A stretch of 64,000 nucleotides of DNA from DASSQJ01 sp963730165 (GTDB lineage: Bacteria; Actinomycetota; Actinomycetes; Actinomycetales; Dermatophilaceae). The DNA lies in contig CAVSQS010000005.1 in the NCBI GenBank assembly GCA_963730165.1, positions 62,001 through 126,000 on the forward strand, written 5' to 3'. Both the position numbers and the translations under genes were made by a program. Under the pieces are notes generated by a model. The model had not been told where the DNA came from. It made no database searches and saw only the letters and a list, made by a program, of their open reading frames with translations. Shown in pieces: positions 7,580-17,300 of the stretch (positions within the stretch are counted from its first letter, which is position 1; each line of letters begins with the position of its first letter).

Positions 7580-10500
7580 ATGGAGATGGGGGTCACCGTG
7601 CACGAGCCACGCCGCCGACCGCGGCCGGTCGAGCTGACCGTGCGCTGGACGGGCGAACACACCACGGCCGACCTCCGGGCGGCCCTCGCTGATCACCTGG
7701 GTCGGCCGGTCACGCACCTCCTGGCATCGGGGCGACCGGTACCCGATGACGCGCTCGTCGGCCGCCCGCCACTTCTCGACGGTGTCTCGCTCGTCATCGC
7801 ACCGACGGCGGCTGCACTCGGAGCGCTGGCCCCTCCCGCGGCGCTCGAGCTCGCCGTCGTCGCTGGCCCCGACGCCGGCCGGTCTCGGCCCTTGGTCCCG
7901 CCGGGCTTCGAGGTGGGCCGTGGGCCCGGAGCGGGAATGCGTCTGGACGACCCAGCCCTCAGTCGCGTCCACGCGCAGGTCGTGGTGGATGCCACCGGCG
8001 TCCGGATTCGCGACCTCGGGGCGACGAACGGGGTGCTCGTCGATGGTCGCCGGGTCCAGGACGCCGCCTCGGTCGACACCCGGTCGACCATCCTGGCCGG
8101 CCACAGCACACTGGCCCTGCGCCGACGGCCACCACCCGGGCTCCCGCTCTCGCACTCCGGCGACGGCACCGAGCTGCTCACCATCGGACCCTCGGCTCCC
8201 GAGGGCTCGCCCGCCGTCGAGGTGGCGGCACCACGCGAGCCGGAGGACTCCCCACCGCCGCGCATCCCGTGGCTGGCCGCGCTGGTGCCGCTGCCCGTCG
8301 CGCTCGTGCTCGCCGCGTTCCTCGGTGCGCACCTGCTGGCCTTCGCGCTGCTCGGACCCGTCACCGTCATGGGCAGCGCCCTCGGCGACCGATGGGGCGG
8401 ACGGCGACGCCGACGACGGGCGTGGGAGGAGCACGCCACGGCGCTGGCAGCCGCCCGTCAACGGCTCGCCAGCGCGCTCCAGGCCGAACGGGATGAACGG
8501 CAGCGCCGGCATCCGGACCCCCACGTGATCCTGGTCCGCGCAGAGCGCCGGCTGCCCGGGCTGTGGTGCGGCGCGGGTCCCACCGTCCGGGTCGGGCTCG
8601 CGGCGATCGCCTCGCGCACGTCGTGGGTGGCCGGCGGCTCCGGCGAGTCGGCGGCCCTCGCGGACGCGCCGCTCACCATCGACCTGCTCGAGGTCGGGAG
8701 CCTGGCCGTCGTCGGGCCGGAGGCCCAGGCCCGGAAGGTGCTCGACTGGCTCCTCGGGCAGCTCTGCGTCCGCCTGCCGCCCGAGCGGCTCCACGTGTCG
8801 GCCAGCGACCCGCGCCTCCTCGGCGAGTGGCAGCGGGTCCCCCACGCACGCCGGGGTCCCGCCCCCGGAGCAGTGCGGTGCCACGTCGTGCGGAACGGCG
8901 ACGACCCCGCCGACGCACCGGCGCCAGGGATCCTCGCCGATGTCACGATCCTCCTCGCATGCTCTCCGACCGAGCTGCCGGACACCCCTGGGGCAACCCT
9001 GATGATCGGGCCCACCGGACGTGCCCACCTCGCAGGAGCGGAGGGTCCACCGTCACCCGTCACGCTCGACGGCGTGGGCGACTGGTGGGCAGAGCGGGTC
9101 AGCCGTGCCCTCGCCCCTCTCCGCTGTGCGGGCTCGCCGAGCCCCGGCGGGAGCGACGACGACCTGACGATCGCCGACCTCCTCGGAGCCGACCGGATGT
9201 CACCCGACGGCATCGCGAGCCACTGGGACGAAGGCCCTCACGAGCCGTCGGCCGCGGTGGGGAGGGTGGGCCGCGTCGTCCAGCGCATCGACCTGGCCCG
9301 GCACGGGCCGCACGTGCTCGTCGCGGGGACCACCGGCTCCGGGAAGTCGGAGTTCCTCCGGACGCTCGTGACCGGGCTGGCCCTCGAGCTGCCACCCGAG
9401 CGGCTGTCGTTGCTGCTCGTCGACTTCAAGGGCGGCGCGGCGTTCGGGCCGTGCGCCCGGCTCCCCCACGTCGTGGGTCTCGTGACCGATCTCGACGACC
9501 ATCTCGTCGGCAGGGTGCTCACCTCCCTGCGCGCCGAGCTCCGCCGCCGCGAGCAGGTTCTCGCCGCCGCCGGCGCCGCCGACCTGGGCGAGCTCGACGG
9601 CCGCTCCCCCCTCCCCCGGCTCGTCCTCGTCGTCGACGAGCTCAGAGCCCTGGTCGACGAGCTCCCCGAGTTCGTCAGCGGCCTCGTCCGGCTGGCCGCC
9701 CAGGGCCGTTCTCTCGGCATCCATCTCGTCCTCGCGACCCAGCGACCCGGCGGCACTGTCACCGCCGAGATCCAGGCAAACGTCGACCTCAGGGTGGCCT
9801 TCCGCGTCCGCGACCGGACCGACTCCGTCGACGTGATCGAGGCCCCGGACGCGGCGCTCATCGACCCGCGCTGCCCCGGCCGGGCCATCGCCCGCGGCAG
9901 CGACGGCGCCCTCACCGACTTCCGTGCCGCGCTCGTCGCCCCACCCCCGGAGGGGACCGGGCTCACCGTCGCGCGCGTTGCATCGGCGCCGGCAGTCGCT
10001 GACGGTCCCCGGACCCGCGAGCGCAGCGCCGAGACCGCGGCGGTCGTCTCCGCGGTGGCGGCCGCCGCGGGCGCTCGACGGGTCCCTCTCCCGGCGCCGC
10101 CGTGGCTGCCGCCACTTCCCGAGGTCCTTCGAGCGGGTGAGGAGGGCACCGGGCCGGGTGTGGTCGCCCTCGTCGACGAGCCCGACCTCCAGCGCCGGCG
10201 CCCGCTCGCGTGGGAGAGCGTCCTCTGGCGCGTCGTGGGGCGTCCGCTCAGCGGGCGGACCACGGCGGTGTGCGCTCTCGTGGCCGCAGCGATCGCCGGC
10301 CGCGGACCGGACGCGGTACACGTTCACGTCATCGACGCCACCGGTTCGCTGGAGAGCCTGGCACGGGTCCCCCACGTCGGCACCTGGTGCCGAGTGGAGT
10401 CGAGCGAGGCGTGCGCCGCCGTGGTCTCGCACCTCGTCGACGAGGTGACGGCGCGACGGGTCCCGGACGGCGGCCCGCGGGCCGAGCCAGAGGTGGTGCT

Positions 10501-11572
10501 CGTCGTCGACGGGTGGGACCAGCTCGTCGAGGCGGACGACCCGCGGTCCGCGGACCCCCTCTCGGAGCGGCTGACCCGGCTGCTGCGCGACGGCGCCGCG
10601 GTGGGGCTCACTGCGATCGTTGCGGGCGGTCGCAGGCTCGCCCAACCGGCGTGGTCCGCGCTCGGTGGGCGGACCCTGCTGCTGGGTCGCATCGACCCTC
10701 TGGACGCTGCCACCGCGGGAGTCGGCACCCGCGACCTGCCGCTCGACCCTCCTCGCGGTCGGGGGATCCTCCTGCCCGACTGCCGGGAGGTGCAGGTGGT
10801 CGAGACCTCCCCGGACGATGTCGCCGAGGCGCACCACGCCGATCCTGCCGGCGCGCCGCGCCCGCCCTGGCGCTACCGCCCGCTTCCCGACCTGGTGCGG
10901 CGCCAGGATCTCGACACGCCTTCACACCCGGCAGGGATGCCGCATCGGGGGTTGTACCTCGGCATCACCGCTCCCGAGGGGGCGCCCTGGTCGTGGGTAC
11001 CCGCCTCCACCTCCGGCCGCTTGCTCGTCGCAGGCCCTCCGCGGTCGGGGCGGACCACCGCCCTGCTGGCGCTCGCCGAGTCCGCCCGGCGCGCGGGGCG
11101 GCCCGTGGTCCTGGTCCTGGCCCGTGCGCCGAAGGAGTCGACGTCCTCCCCGACGGACGGGGTCGTGGTGCTGGGGCCTGACGACGTCGAGGCCCTTGTG
11201 CGGCTGCGGCGCGCTGAACCGGCGCTCGTGGTCCTCGTCGACGACGCCGACCGGCTCGACGACTCGCCGATGCGGCCGGTGCTGGGCGAGATCGCGGATC
11301 TCGCGGCCCGCGACGGCGGGGCCGTCGCCATCGCCACCACGACAAGCCGGCTCGTGGGGCGGTTTCGGGGTCTCGACGTGGACGTCGCCCGGTTCGGCAG
11401 CGGCCTCCTCCTCTCGCCCGGCACCTCCGACGGCGAGGTGCTCGGCGTTCGTCTCCCGGTCGGATCGGAGCGGCGGCGCGGCCGCGGGGTGGTGGTCGTC
11501 GAGGGGGCGGCGGTCCCCATCCAGGTGCTGCTCGACGACGGCGCCCCCATGGTCACCGACCGGGCCTCCTGA
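7580..11572 (+). CDS. FHA-FtsK/SpoIIIE ATPase, EssC/EccC-like
   Basis: A 1330-residue membrane ATPase with the layout of type VII secretion EssC/YukB: a ubiquitin/YukD-like N-terminus (about residues 10-70), an FHA domain (about 85-180, with SRVHAQV and ATNGVLVDG), two membrane segments (about 229-268), then three FtsK-type units. Only the first has a normal P-loop (GTTGSGKSE, about 583-591), with Walker B LVLVVDELRAL and LATQRPGG. The second (GRPLSGRTT, about 887) and third (GPPRSGRTT, about 1152) have Arg in place of the essential Lys. Start ATG 7580 follows a -10-like TACGGT; an upstream ATG at 7532 is less likely. No EccB/D/E genes are near. A WxG-type pair lies at 22.1 kb. Could also be another FtsK-driven export system. 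Confidence 0.9.
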   Translation: MEMGVTVHEPRRRPRPVELTVRWTGEHTTADLRAALADHLGRPVTHLLASGRPVPDDALVGRPPLLDGVSLVIAPTAAALGALAPPAALELAVVAGPDAGRSRPLVPPGFEVGRGPGAGMRLDDPALSRVHAQVVVDATGVRIRDLGATNGVLVDGRRVQDAASVDTRSTILAGHSTLALRRRPPPGLPLSHSGDGTELLTIGPSAPEGSPAVEVAAPREPEDSPPPRIPWLAALVPLPVALVLAAFLGAHLLAFALLGPVTVMGSALGDRWGGRRRRRRAWEEHATALAAARQRLASALQAERDERQRRHPDPHVILVRAERRLPGLWCGAGPTVRVGLAAIASRTSWVAGGSGESAALADAPLTIDLLEVGSLAVVGPEAQARKVLDWLLGQLCVRLPPERLHVSASDPRLLGEWQRVPHARRGPAPGAVRCHVVRNGDDPADAPAPGILADVTILLACSPTELPDTPGATLMIGPTGRAHLAGAEGPPSPVTLDGVGDWWAERVSRALAPLRCAGSPSPGGSDDDLTIADLLGADRMSPDGIASHWDEGPHEPSAAVGRVGRVVQRIDLARHGPHVLVAGTTGSGKSEFLRTLVTGLALELPPERLSLLLVDFKGGAAFGPCARLPHVVGLVTDLDDHLVGRVLTSLRAELRRREQVLAAAGAADLGELDGRSPLPRLVLVVDELRALVDELPEFVSGLVRLAAQGRSLGIHLVLATQRPGGTVTAEIQANVDLRVAFRVRDRTDSVDVIEAPDAALIDPRCPGRAIARGSDGALTDFRAALVAPPPEGTGLTVARVASAPAVADGPRTRERSAETAAVVSAVAAAAGARRVPLPAPPWLPPLPEVLRAGEEGTGPGVVALVDEPDLQRRRPLAWESVLWRVVGRPLSGRTTAVCALVAAAIAGRGPDAVHVHVIDATGSLESLARVPHVGTWCRVESSEACAAVVSHLVDEVTARRVPDGGPRAEPEVVLVVDGWDQLVEADDPRSADPLSERLTRLLRDGAAVGLTAIVAGGRRLAQPAWSALGGRTLLLGRIDPLDAATAGVGTRDLPLDPPRGRGILLPDCREVQVVETSPDDVAEAHHADPAGAPRPPWRYRPLPDLVRRQDLDTPSHPAGMPHRGLYLGITAPEGAPWSWVPASTSGRLLVAGPPRSGRTTALLALAESARRAGRPVVLVLARAPKESTSSPTDGVVVLGPDDVEALVRLRRAEPALVVLVDDADRLDDSPMRPVLGEIADLAARDGGAVAIATTTSRLVGRFRGLDVDVARFGSGLLLSPGTSDGEVLGVRLPVGSERRRGRGVVVVEGAAVPIQVLLDDGAPMVTDRAS

Positions 11573-11598
11573 CCTCACCCACCCCGGCGCAGGGAGGG

Positions 11599-12018
11599 TC
11601 AGTCGTCCGCGGCCGCGTCCCTGTCCTCGTCCGGCTCGCGGCGCACGGCCAGCGCAGCGCCGAAGGTGGCCACCGCGACGACCAGCACCGTCCACGCGAG
11701 CAGGGTGCGACCGGCCTGGAACAGGCTCACGGCCACCGGCAACAGCAGTAGGTGCCACACGATGGTCGGGGTTCGAGGCCATCCACCGTCCCCGAACCAC
11801 CCCCTGGCGAGCGCCCCGAGTGCGGCCGCCCCCAGGAGGATGACGACGGCGGACATGACGACCCGGGAGGTGTCGCTCCCCTCCCCCAGCGACAGCTCGT
11901 AGAGGTAGAAGCCCGCGAACCCGAGCAGCGCCAAGGACTGCAGTCCGCACGAGACGCCCGCGAGGACCCTGGGCCCGCGCGTCACAGGCGGTGGGGTGCC
12001 GAACGGAGCGGAGGCCAC
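11599..12018 (-). CDS. Four-helix integral membrane protein, unknown function
   Basis: A 139-residue protein with four hydrophobic segments (LAGVSCGLQSLALLGFAGFY, VVMSAVVILLGAAALGAL, TIVWHLLLLPVAVSLFQA, LAWTVLVVAVATFGAALAV) and a short charged tail (RREPDEDRDAAADD). I recognise no family. GTG 12018 has -10-like TACGCT seven bases upstream, so it is probably leaderless; the open frame further upstream is basic and proline-rich, unlike a membrane protein start. It is convergent with the FHA-FtsK gene (26-bp gap), so no shared operon. Confidence 0.75.
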   Translation of the reverse strand: MASAPFGTPPPVTRGPRVLAGVSCGLQSLALLGFAGFYLYELSLGEGSDTSRVVMSAVVILLGAAALGALARGWFGDGGWPRTPTIVWHLLLLPVAVSLFQAGRTLLAWTVLVVAVATFGAALAVRREPDEDRDAAADD

Positions 12019-12025
12019 GGGAGGC

Positions 12026-12031
12026 AGCGTA
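12026..12031 (-). promoter_or_regulatory. -10 box of leaderless membrane-protein gene
   Basis: TACGCT on the minus strand, seven bases upstream of GTG 12018. Confidence 0.5.
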
Positions 12032-12110
12032 GGCGACGGCGTCCGGCACCCGGTGCGGGCCCCGGGGCGCGACACGCCCGGCGGGAACACCGGCCGCCCC
12101 CTGCTCCGTT

Positions 12111-12149
12111 GTTCAGGGGTGCGCCGTGTGTGTCGGCGCACCCCTGAAC
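12111..12149. other. Perfect 16-bp hairpin between divergent genes
   Basis: GTTCAGGGGTGCGCCG (12111-12126) and its exact complement (12134-12149) flank TGTGTGT. It looks like an intrinsic terminator, yet the genes on both sides are transcribed away from it. Possible roles: insulator, terminator of an antisense or unseen RNA, or protein-binding site. Confidence 0.8.
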
Positions 12150-12193
12150 GGAAATCGCCCGGTGCACCACTGGTCCGATTAGGACGGTCACGG

Positions 12194-12233
12194 TAGAGTT
12201 ACGCAACGGACGTGTGTGTTTAACGCGTCCGTT
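12194..12233 (+). promoter_or_regulatory. whiB1 promoter and 5'-leader stem
   Basis: A -10-like TAGAGT (12194-12199) is followed at the expected start point by AACGGACG (12205-12212), which pairs with CGTCCGTT (12226-12233). The mRNA would begin with a stem-loop and have a leader of about 120 bases. No clear -35 is visible, as expected if an activator is needed; no good CRP half-site pair is evident here. Confidence 0.5.
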
Positions 12234-12327
12234 ACAGGGCTGCAAGGGCGCAACCCTCGGCTCCGGCATCACCTTCTCCAGGAGCCGTACGTTTCTGCTT
12301 CACCACCCCTGACAAGGAGCCCATCCC

Positions 12328-12576
12328 ATGGACTGGCGCGACCGCGCTGCCTGCCTCGACGAGGACCCCGAGCTGTTCTTCCCCATCGGGAACACCGGCC
12401 CGGCGATCGCTCAGATCGAGGAGGCCAAGGCCGTGTGCCGCCGGTGCGAGGTCATCGACACCTGCCTGAAGTGGGCCATCGAGTCCGGCCAGGACGCCGG
12501 CGTCTGGGGCGGCATGTCCGAGGACGAGCGCCGCGCCCTCAAGCGTCGCAACGCCCGCGCCCGCAGGGCCGGCTGA
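12328..12576 (+). CDS. whiB1: WhiB1 iron-sulfur transcription regulator
   Basis: An 82-residue Wbl protein. Cys9, Cys37, Cys40 and Cys46 would bind a [4Fe-4S] cluster; GVWGG (58-62) is the turn before the basic DNA-binding tail EDERRALKRRNARARR. Spacing and N-terminus (MDWRDRAACLDEDPELFFP) match M. tuberculosis WhiB1, an essential NO-sensitive partner of the primary sigma factor. AAGGAG precedes ATG 12328. The convergent neighbour is pdtaS, the same pairing as Rv3219/Rv3220c, which supports orthology. Confidence 0.96.
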   Translation: MDWRDRAACLDEDPELFFPIGNTGPAIAQIEEAKAVCRRCEVIDTCLKWAIESGQDAGVWGGMSEDERRALKRRNARARRAG

Positions 12577-12594
12577 CCCCGAGCACCATCGCCG

Positions 12595-12632
12595 TCGCGC
12601 CCCGGCCGATCATCTGGTCCGCCGGGGCGCGA
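12595..12632. terminator. Bidirectional terminator between whiB1 and pdtaS
   Basis: Perfect 12-bp arms TCGCGCCCCGGC (12595-12606) and GCCGGGGCGCGA (12621-12632) in the gap between two convergent genes. Confidence 0.85.
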
Positions 12633-12648
12633 TCGTGTGCGAGGGGGC

Positions 12649-14127
12649 TCAGCGGCCCACCGGGCGCAGCTTGGCGTTGAACTCGACCTTGGTGCCGGTC
12701 GGCTCTCCGTTCTCCCAGCGGATGCGACCGCGCAGGTCCTGCACGAAGGACGTCACGATTCGGGTGCCGAGGCCGGCGAGCACTGGTCGGAACCCCGCAG
12801 GCAGTCCCCTCCCGTCGTCGACCACCGTCACAGTCAGGTCGTCGCCGTCCTCCCCCGGCTGGCGGTCCACCGTGACGCTCACCATGCCGTCGCGGTCCGA
12901 CAGCCCGTGCTCGACCGCGTTCTGGACGAGCTCGGAGATGATCATCGCCAGCGCCGTCGCGTCCTCCGCACGCACCCGCCCGAAGGAGCCGGTGAAGGTC
13001 GACTCCACCCGGTGCTCCTGACGGGCCACCTCGACCACGGCACGCAGGCCCCGTAGGGCGATCTCGTCGAAGTTCACGGTCTCGTCGAAGCCGGCGGAGA
13101 GGGTCTCGTGCACGAGTGCGATTGTGGCCACCCGCCTGACGGCCTCCTCGAGCGCGGCCTTGGCGTTCTCCTCCGGGACCCGCCGGCCCTGCAGCCGCAG
13201 CAGCGCCGCCACCGTCTGCAGGTTGTTCTTCACCCGGTGGTGGATCTCGCGGATCGTCGCGTCCTTGGTGAGGAGCTCCAGCTCACGCCGGCGCAGCTCG
13301 GAGACGTCACGCACGAGCAACATGGCCCCGGTGCGCGTCCCGCCCAGGGTCAAGGGGATGGCCCGCATCGTCACCGTCGCGCTGGCGGTCTCCACCTCCG
13401 TGCGCCACGCGGCACGCCCCATGACGACGACCGCGAGCGACTCGTCGACGTTCTGCCCCCCGACGGCCGCGAGGTCGGCGACGATCTTGGCCAGCACCTC
13501 ACCGACGACGTCTCCCCGGTGCCCCATCCTGTGGATCGCCGAGACCGCGTTGGGGCTCGCGTACAGCACCACACCCTCGGCGTCGAGGTGGATGACGCCG
13601 TCCCCCACCCGGGGGGCTCCCCTCCGCATCCCGGTGGGGGCCGACGGCGACGGGAACTCCCCCGCCGCCAGCATCCGCAGGATCGAGTCCGCGAGGTCGC
13701 GATAGGTGAGCTCGAGACGGCTCGGGGTGCGTCCCCCGGTGAGGTTCGTGTGCCGGGTGACGACGCCGATGACCCGGTCGCCGCGCAGGACGGGTACGGC
13801 ATCCTCGCGGATCGACATGTCGTCGTGGATCGCCGGCACCGGAGAGGCCACGACACGCCGCTCCCTGGCCGCGGTGTCGAGCGTCAGCGCCCGCGAACGG
13901 CTCGAGGACCGGCCGACGATGTCGTCGTAGAAGACCATGGGCCCCGTGTTCGGGCGCACGTGCGCCACGGCCCGCCAGCCCTCCATGCCGCCGCGCACCC
14001 ACAGGACGAGGTCGGCGAAGGACAGGTCGGAGATCAGTTGCCAGTCCCCCACGAGCAGGTGCAGCCACTCCGACTCCGGGGGCGTCAGGTCGGTCGTCGT
14101 CCGCAGCATCTCCGCGAGCGTGGTCAC
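12649..14127 (-). CDS. pdtaS: PdtaS-type cytosolic sensor histidine kinase
   Basis: A 492-residue soluble kinase: an N-terminal GAF-like region, a PAS domain (GDGVIHLDAEGVVLYASPNA, near 250), a HisKA_2 phosphoacceptor helix (REIHHRVKNNLQTVAALLRL) and a HATPase domain (ISELVQNAVEHGL, DDGRGLPAGF, LGTRIVTSF). There is no membrane segment. The known partner in mycobacteria is the antiterminator PdtaR, not present here. Start GTG 14127 (TTLAEMLRTTTDLTPPESEW) has -10-like TAGGCT eight bases upstream, so it is probably leaderless; the frame stays open far upstream only because it runs antisense-like through the gdh region. Confidence 0.93.
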   Translation of the reverse strand: MTTLAEMLRTTTDLTPPESEWLHLLVGDWQLISDLSFADLVLWVRGGMEGWRAVAHVRPNTGPMVFYDDIVGRSSSRSRALTLDTAARERRVVASPVPAIHDDMSIREDAVPVLRGDRVIGVVTRHTNLTGGRTPSRLELTYRDLADSILRMLAAGEFPSPSAPTGMRRGAPRVGDGVIHLDAEGVVLYASPNAVSAIHRMGHRGDVVGEVLAKIVADLAAVGGQNVDESLAVVVMGRAAWRTEVETASATVTMRAIPLTLGGTRTGAMLLVRDVSELRRRELELLTKDATIREIHHRVKNNLQTVAALLRLQGRRVPEENAKAALEEAVRRVATIALVHETLSAGFDETVNFDEIALRGLRAVVEVARQEHRVESTFTGSFGRVRAEDATALAMIISELVQNAVEHGLSDRDGMVSVTVDRQPGEDGDDLTVTVVDDGRGLPAGFRPVLAGLGTRIVTSFVQDLRGRIRWENGEPTGTKVEFNAKLRPVGR

Positions 14128-14135
14128 GGTGCCGA

Positions 14136-14141
14136 AGCCTA
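14136..14141 (-). promoter_or_regulatory. -10 box of leaderless pdtaS
   Basis: TAGGCT on the minus strand, eight bases before GTG 14127, no Shine-Dalgarno between. Confidence 0.5.
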
Positions 14142-14160
14142 GGTCACCGTCCCGGAGCCC

Positions 14161-14254
14161 GGGACGCCGCTCCCCCGTACGAACCGCGGCGCTCTCCCCC
14201 GGAACCCGGGACGCCGCTCCCCCGTACGAACCGCGGCGCTCTCCCCCGGAACCC
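14161..14254. repeat. Two tandem 47-bp units
   Basis: Two adjacent, apparently identical copies (14161-14207, 14208-14254) starting GGGACGCCGCTCCCCC, in the spacer upstream of pdtaS and downstream of gdh. Non-coding. Confidence 0.9.
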
Positions 14255-14293
14255 GGACGTCCACCCCGGAAGCCTTCCCGGGTGGACGTCCGG
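14253..14293. terminator. Hairpin downstream of gdh
   Basis: Perfect 14-bp arms CCGGACGTCCACCC (14253-14266) and GGGTGGACGTCCGG (14280-14293), about 70 bases past the gdh stop. Likely ends gdh transcription before pdtaS. Confidence 0.75.
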
Positions 14294-14295
14294 TG

Positions 14296-14345
14296 TATCG
14301 GGTGACCCGAGAAGCCGGGGCGACGGATTGTCGGGTGACCCGATA
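14296..14345. repeat. Paired 13-base palindromes TCGGGTGACCCGA
   Basis: TCGGGTGACCCGA occurs at 14298-14310 and 14331-14343. Each is a near palindrome, and with flanking TA/AT the two form a 15-bp inverted repeat with one mismatch. They could form another hairpin or be a paired operator. Confidence 0.7.
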
Positions 14346-14363
14346 AACCCGCGCCCCGGGGGG

Positions 14364-17300
14364 TCAGGAGGAGCCGCCGACCCGGATCACCGAGCGCAGC
14401 GTCCGCAGGGCGACCGAGAGCGCCGCGATGTTCGGCGAGTCGAGCCGGATGATGCCGGCCAGGGCCGCGCGGGTCCGGCCGACTGAGTCCTGGTTGGCGG
14501 CCTCCCACGCCTCCCACTGCGCCTGGGGGTCCGCCTCGACACCGACTGCGCCGCTCGTCTCGATGACCGACCGGGTCAGGGACTCGAGCACGACGTACAG
14601 ATCGTCGCGCAGCGCGCCACGGGCCAGCGCGTCCCACCGGTCCTCGCGCGGCAGCCGCGTCACCTTCCCGAGCATCGTGTCGATGCCGAACCGCTCGGAG
14701 ATCAGGTAGTACAGCGGTGCGACGTCGGTGGGCTCGCGCCCGGTGTCGGTCGCGATGTCGACGATGTCGAGCAGCGAGAACTGGTCGAGCAGGCTCGCCG
14801 CGTGCAGGGCCAGGTCCTCCGGCACCCCGCAGACCTCGAACTCGCCGGCCCGCCGGTCCAGCCGCTCGCGCTCCTCCCCGCGCAGCAGGCCGGGGATGGC
14901 CGGCGCGAGCTCGTGCACCACACCGGCGAAGCGTCCGACCTCGGCGGAGATGTCGAGGGTCGAGGGCCGCGCCGAGAGGAACCAGCGCACGGTGCGGTCG
15001 AGGAGCCGCCGGAACTCGAGGTAGAGCGCCGTCTGCGCGGAGGTGGGGACGAGGTTGTCGAGCTCCTCGACCCGCCGCACGTAGTCGGCGAGCCCGAACA
15101 CCTCGCGCGCCACGACGAAGGCCCGGGTGACCTGTTCCGGGACGGCGCCGGCCTCCTCCTGCGCCCGGTAGGCGAAGGTGATGCCGCCGCGGTTGACCAT
15201 CGAGTTGACGATCGAGTTCGTGATGATCTGTCGGCGCAGCGGGTGCGAGGCCAGCTCGTCGGCATAGGCCTCCCGGATCGCCGGGGGGAAGTACTCGGCG
15301 AGCACCGACTCGAAGTACGGGTCGTCGGGGATCGAGCTCTCGAGGATGTCGTGCTTGAGCGCGAGCTTGGCGTACGCGACGAGCACCGAGAACTCCGGGC
15401 TCTTCAGGCCCAGCCCGTCCGCGTGGCGCTTCTCGAGCTCGGCGTCGCTCGGGAGGAACTCGAGGTTGCGGTCGAGGTCGCCGCGGTCCTCGAGCCAGTG
15501 CATGAAGCGCTCGTGAACCGCCGCCATGATGTGCTCCTGGGCGCGGGCGTTGCCCAGCAGGACGTTCTGCTCGTAGTTGTCGCGCAGCACGTGCTCCGCG
15601 ACGTCGTCGGTCATCGACGCGAGCAGCTCGTTGCGCTGCTCCGTGGTCAGCCGACCGTCGCGGACCACCTCGCCGAGGAGGATCTTGATGTTCACCTCGT
15701 GGTCGGAGGTGTCGACGCCGGCGGAGTTGTCGATGGCGTCGGTGTTGACCCGCACGCCGTGGAAGGCGGCCTCGATCCGGCCCAGCTGGGACAGGCCGAG
15801 GTTGCCGCCCTCGCCGACGACCCGCACCCGGAGCTCGTCGCCGTCGACCCGGATGGCGTCGTTGGCGCGGTCGCCGATGTCGAGGTCCTCCTCGGTGGAG
15901 GCCTTGACGTAGGTCCCGATGCCGCCGTTCCACAGCAGGTCGATGGGCGCGAGGAGGATCGCGTGGATCAGCTCCGACGGCGTCATCGACGTCACGGACG
16001 CGTCGATGTCGAGCGCCTCGCACATCTGTGGGGTGATGGCGATCGACTTCTGCGTCCGTGGGAAGACCCCGCCGCCCTCGCTGATGAGCGAGCGGTCGTA
16101 GTCGCCCCACGACGAGCGCGGCAGCTCGAAGAGGCGTCGGCGCTCCGCGTACGAGGTGGCGGCGTCCGGCGTCGGGTCGATGAAGACGTGCCGGTGGTCG
16201 AAGGCGGCGACGAGGCGGATGTGCTCCGAGAGCAGCATTCCGTTGCCGAACACGTCACCGCTCATGTCACCGATGCCGACGACGGTGAACTCCTCGGTCT
16301 GGGTGTCGATGCCCATCTCGCGGAAGTGCCGCTTGACCGACTCCCACGCGCCTCGGGCCGTGATGCCCATCGCCTTGTGGTCGTAGCCGGCGGAGCCGCC
16401 GGAGGCGAAGGCGTCGTCGAGCCAGAAGCCGTAGGACTGGGCCACCTCGTTGGCGATGTCGGAGAAGGTCGCGGTGCCCTTGTCGGCGGCGACGACGAGG
16501 TACGGGTCGTCGCCGTCGTGGCGGACGACCCGCTCGGGCGGGACGACGTCGCCGGCGACGCGGTTGTCGGTGACGTCGAGCAGCGCCGAGATGAAGCAGC
16601 GGTAGGCCGTCTTCCCCTCGGCGAGCCAGCCCTCGCGGTCGACCTGCCAGTCGGGCAGCTGCTTGGGGTAGAAGCCACCCTTGGAGCCGGTCGGGACGAT
16701 GACGGCGTTCTTGACCATCTGGGCCTTGACGAGCCCGAGGATCTCGGTGCGGAAGTCCTCGCGGCGGTCCGACCAGCGCAGCCCCCCGCGCGCGACCGGG
16801 CCGAAGCGCAGGTGGACCCCCTCGACACGGGGGCTGTAGACCCAGATCTCGAACTGCGGCCGCGGCGCCGGTAGGTCGGGGACGAGCCGGGGGTCGAGCT
16901 TGAGCGAGACGTAGGGGTGGAACGGCGCACCGTCGCGGGCGGGCTGGTAGTAGTTCGTCCGCAGCCCGGCCCGGATGACGCCGAGGAAGGCCCGGATGAT
17001 CCGGTCGTGGTCGAGGCTGGAGACCTCGTCGAGCGCATCGAGGACCCGCTGGGCGACCTCCGCCGCCGACGCCTCGCGGTCCTCGCCGGCCTTCCCGCCG
17101 AAACGGTCCGGGTCGAAGCGGGTGGCCCACAGCTCGACGAGGTCGCGGGCGACCGCCGGGTGCGAGACCAGGGCGTCCTCGAGGTAGTCCTGGGAGTACG
17201 TGGCCCGGGTCTGGCGCAGGTACTTCGCGACCGCCCGGAGCACGACGACCTCGCGCCAGGTCAGGTGTGCGCGCAGGACCAGCTGGTTGAAGCCGTCGGA

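Noticed and set aside
12649..16110. An 1,153-codon frame joining pdtaS to upstream sequence
   Set aside because: The part above 14127 is an out-of-frame reading of gdh; pdtaS has its own leaderless start.
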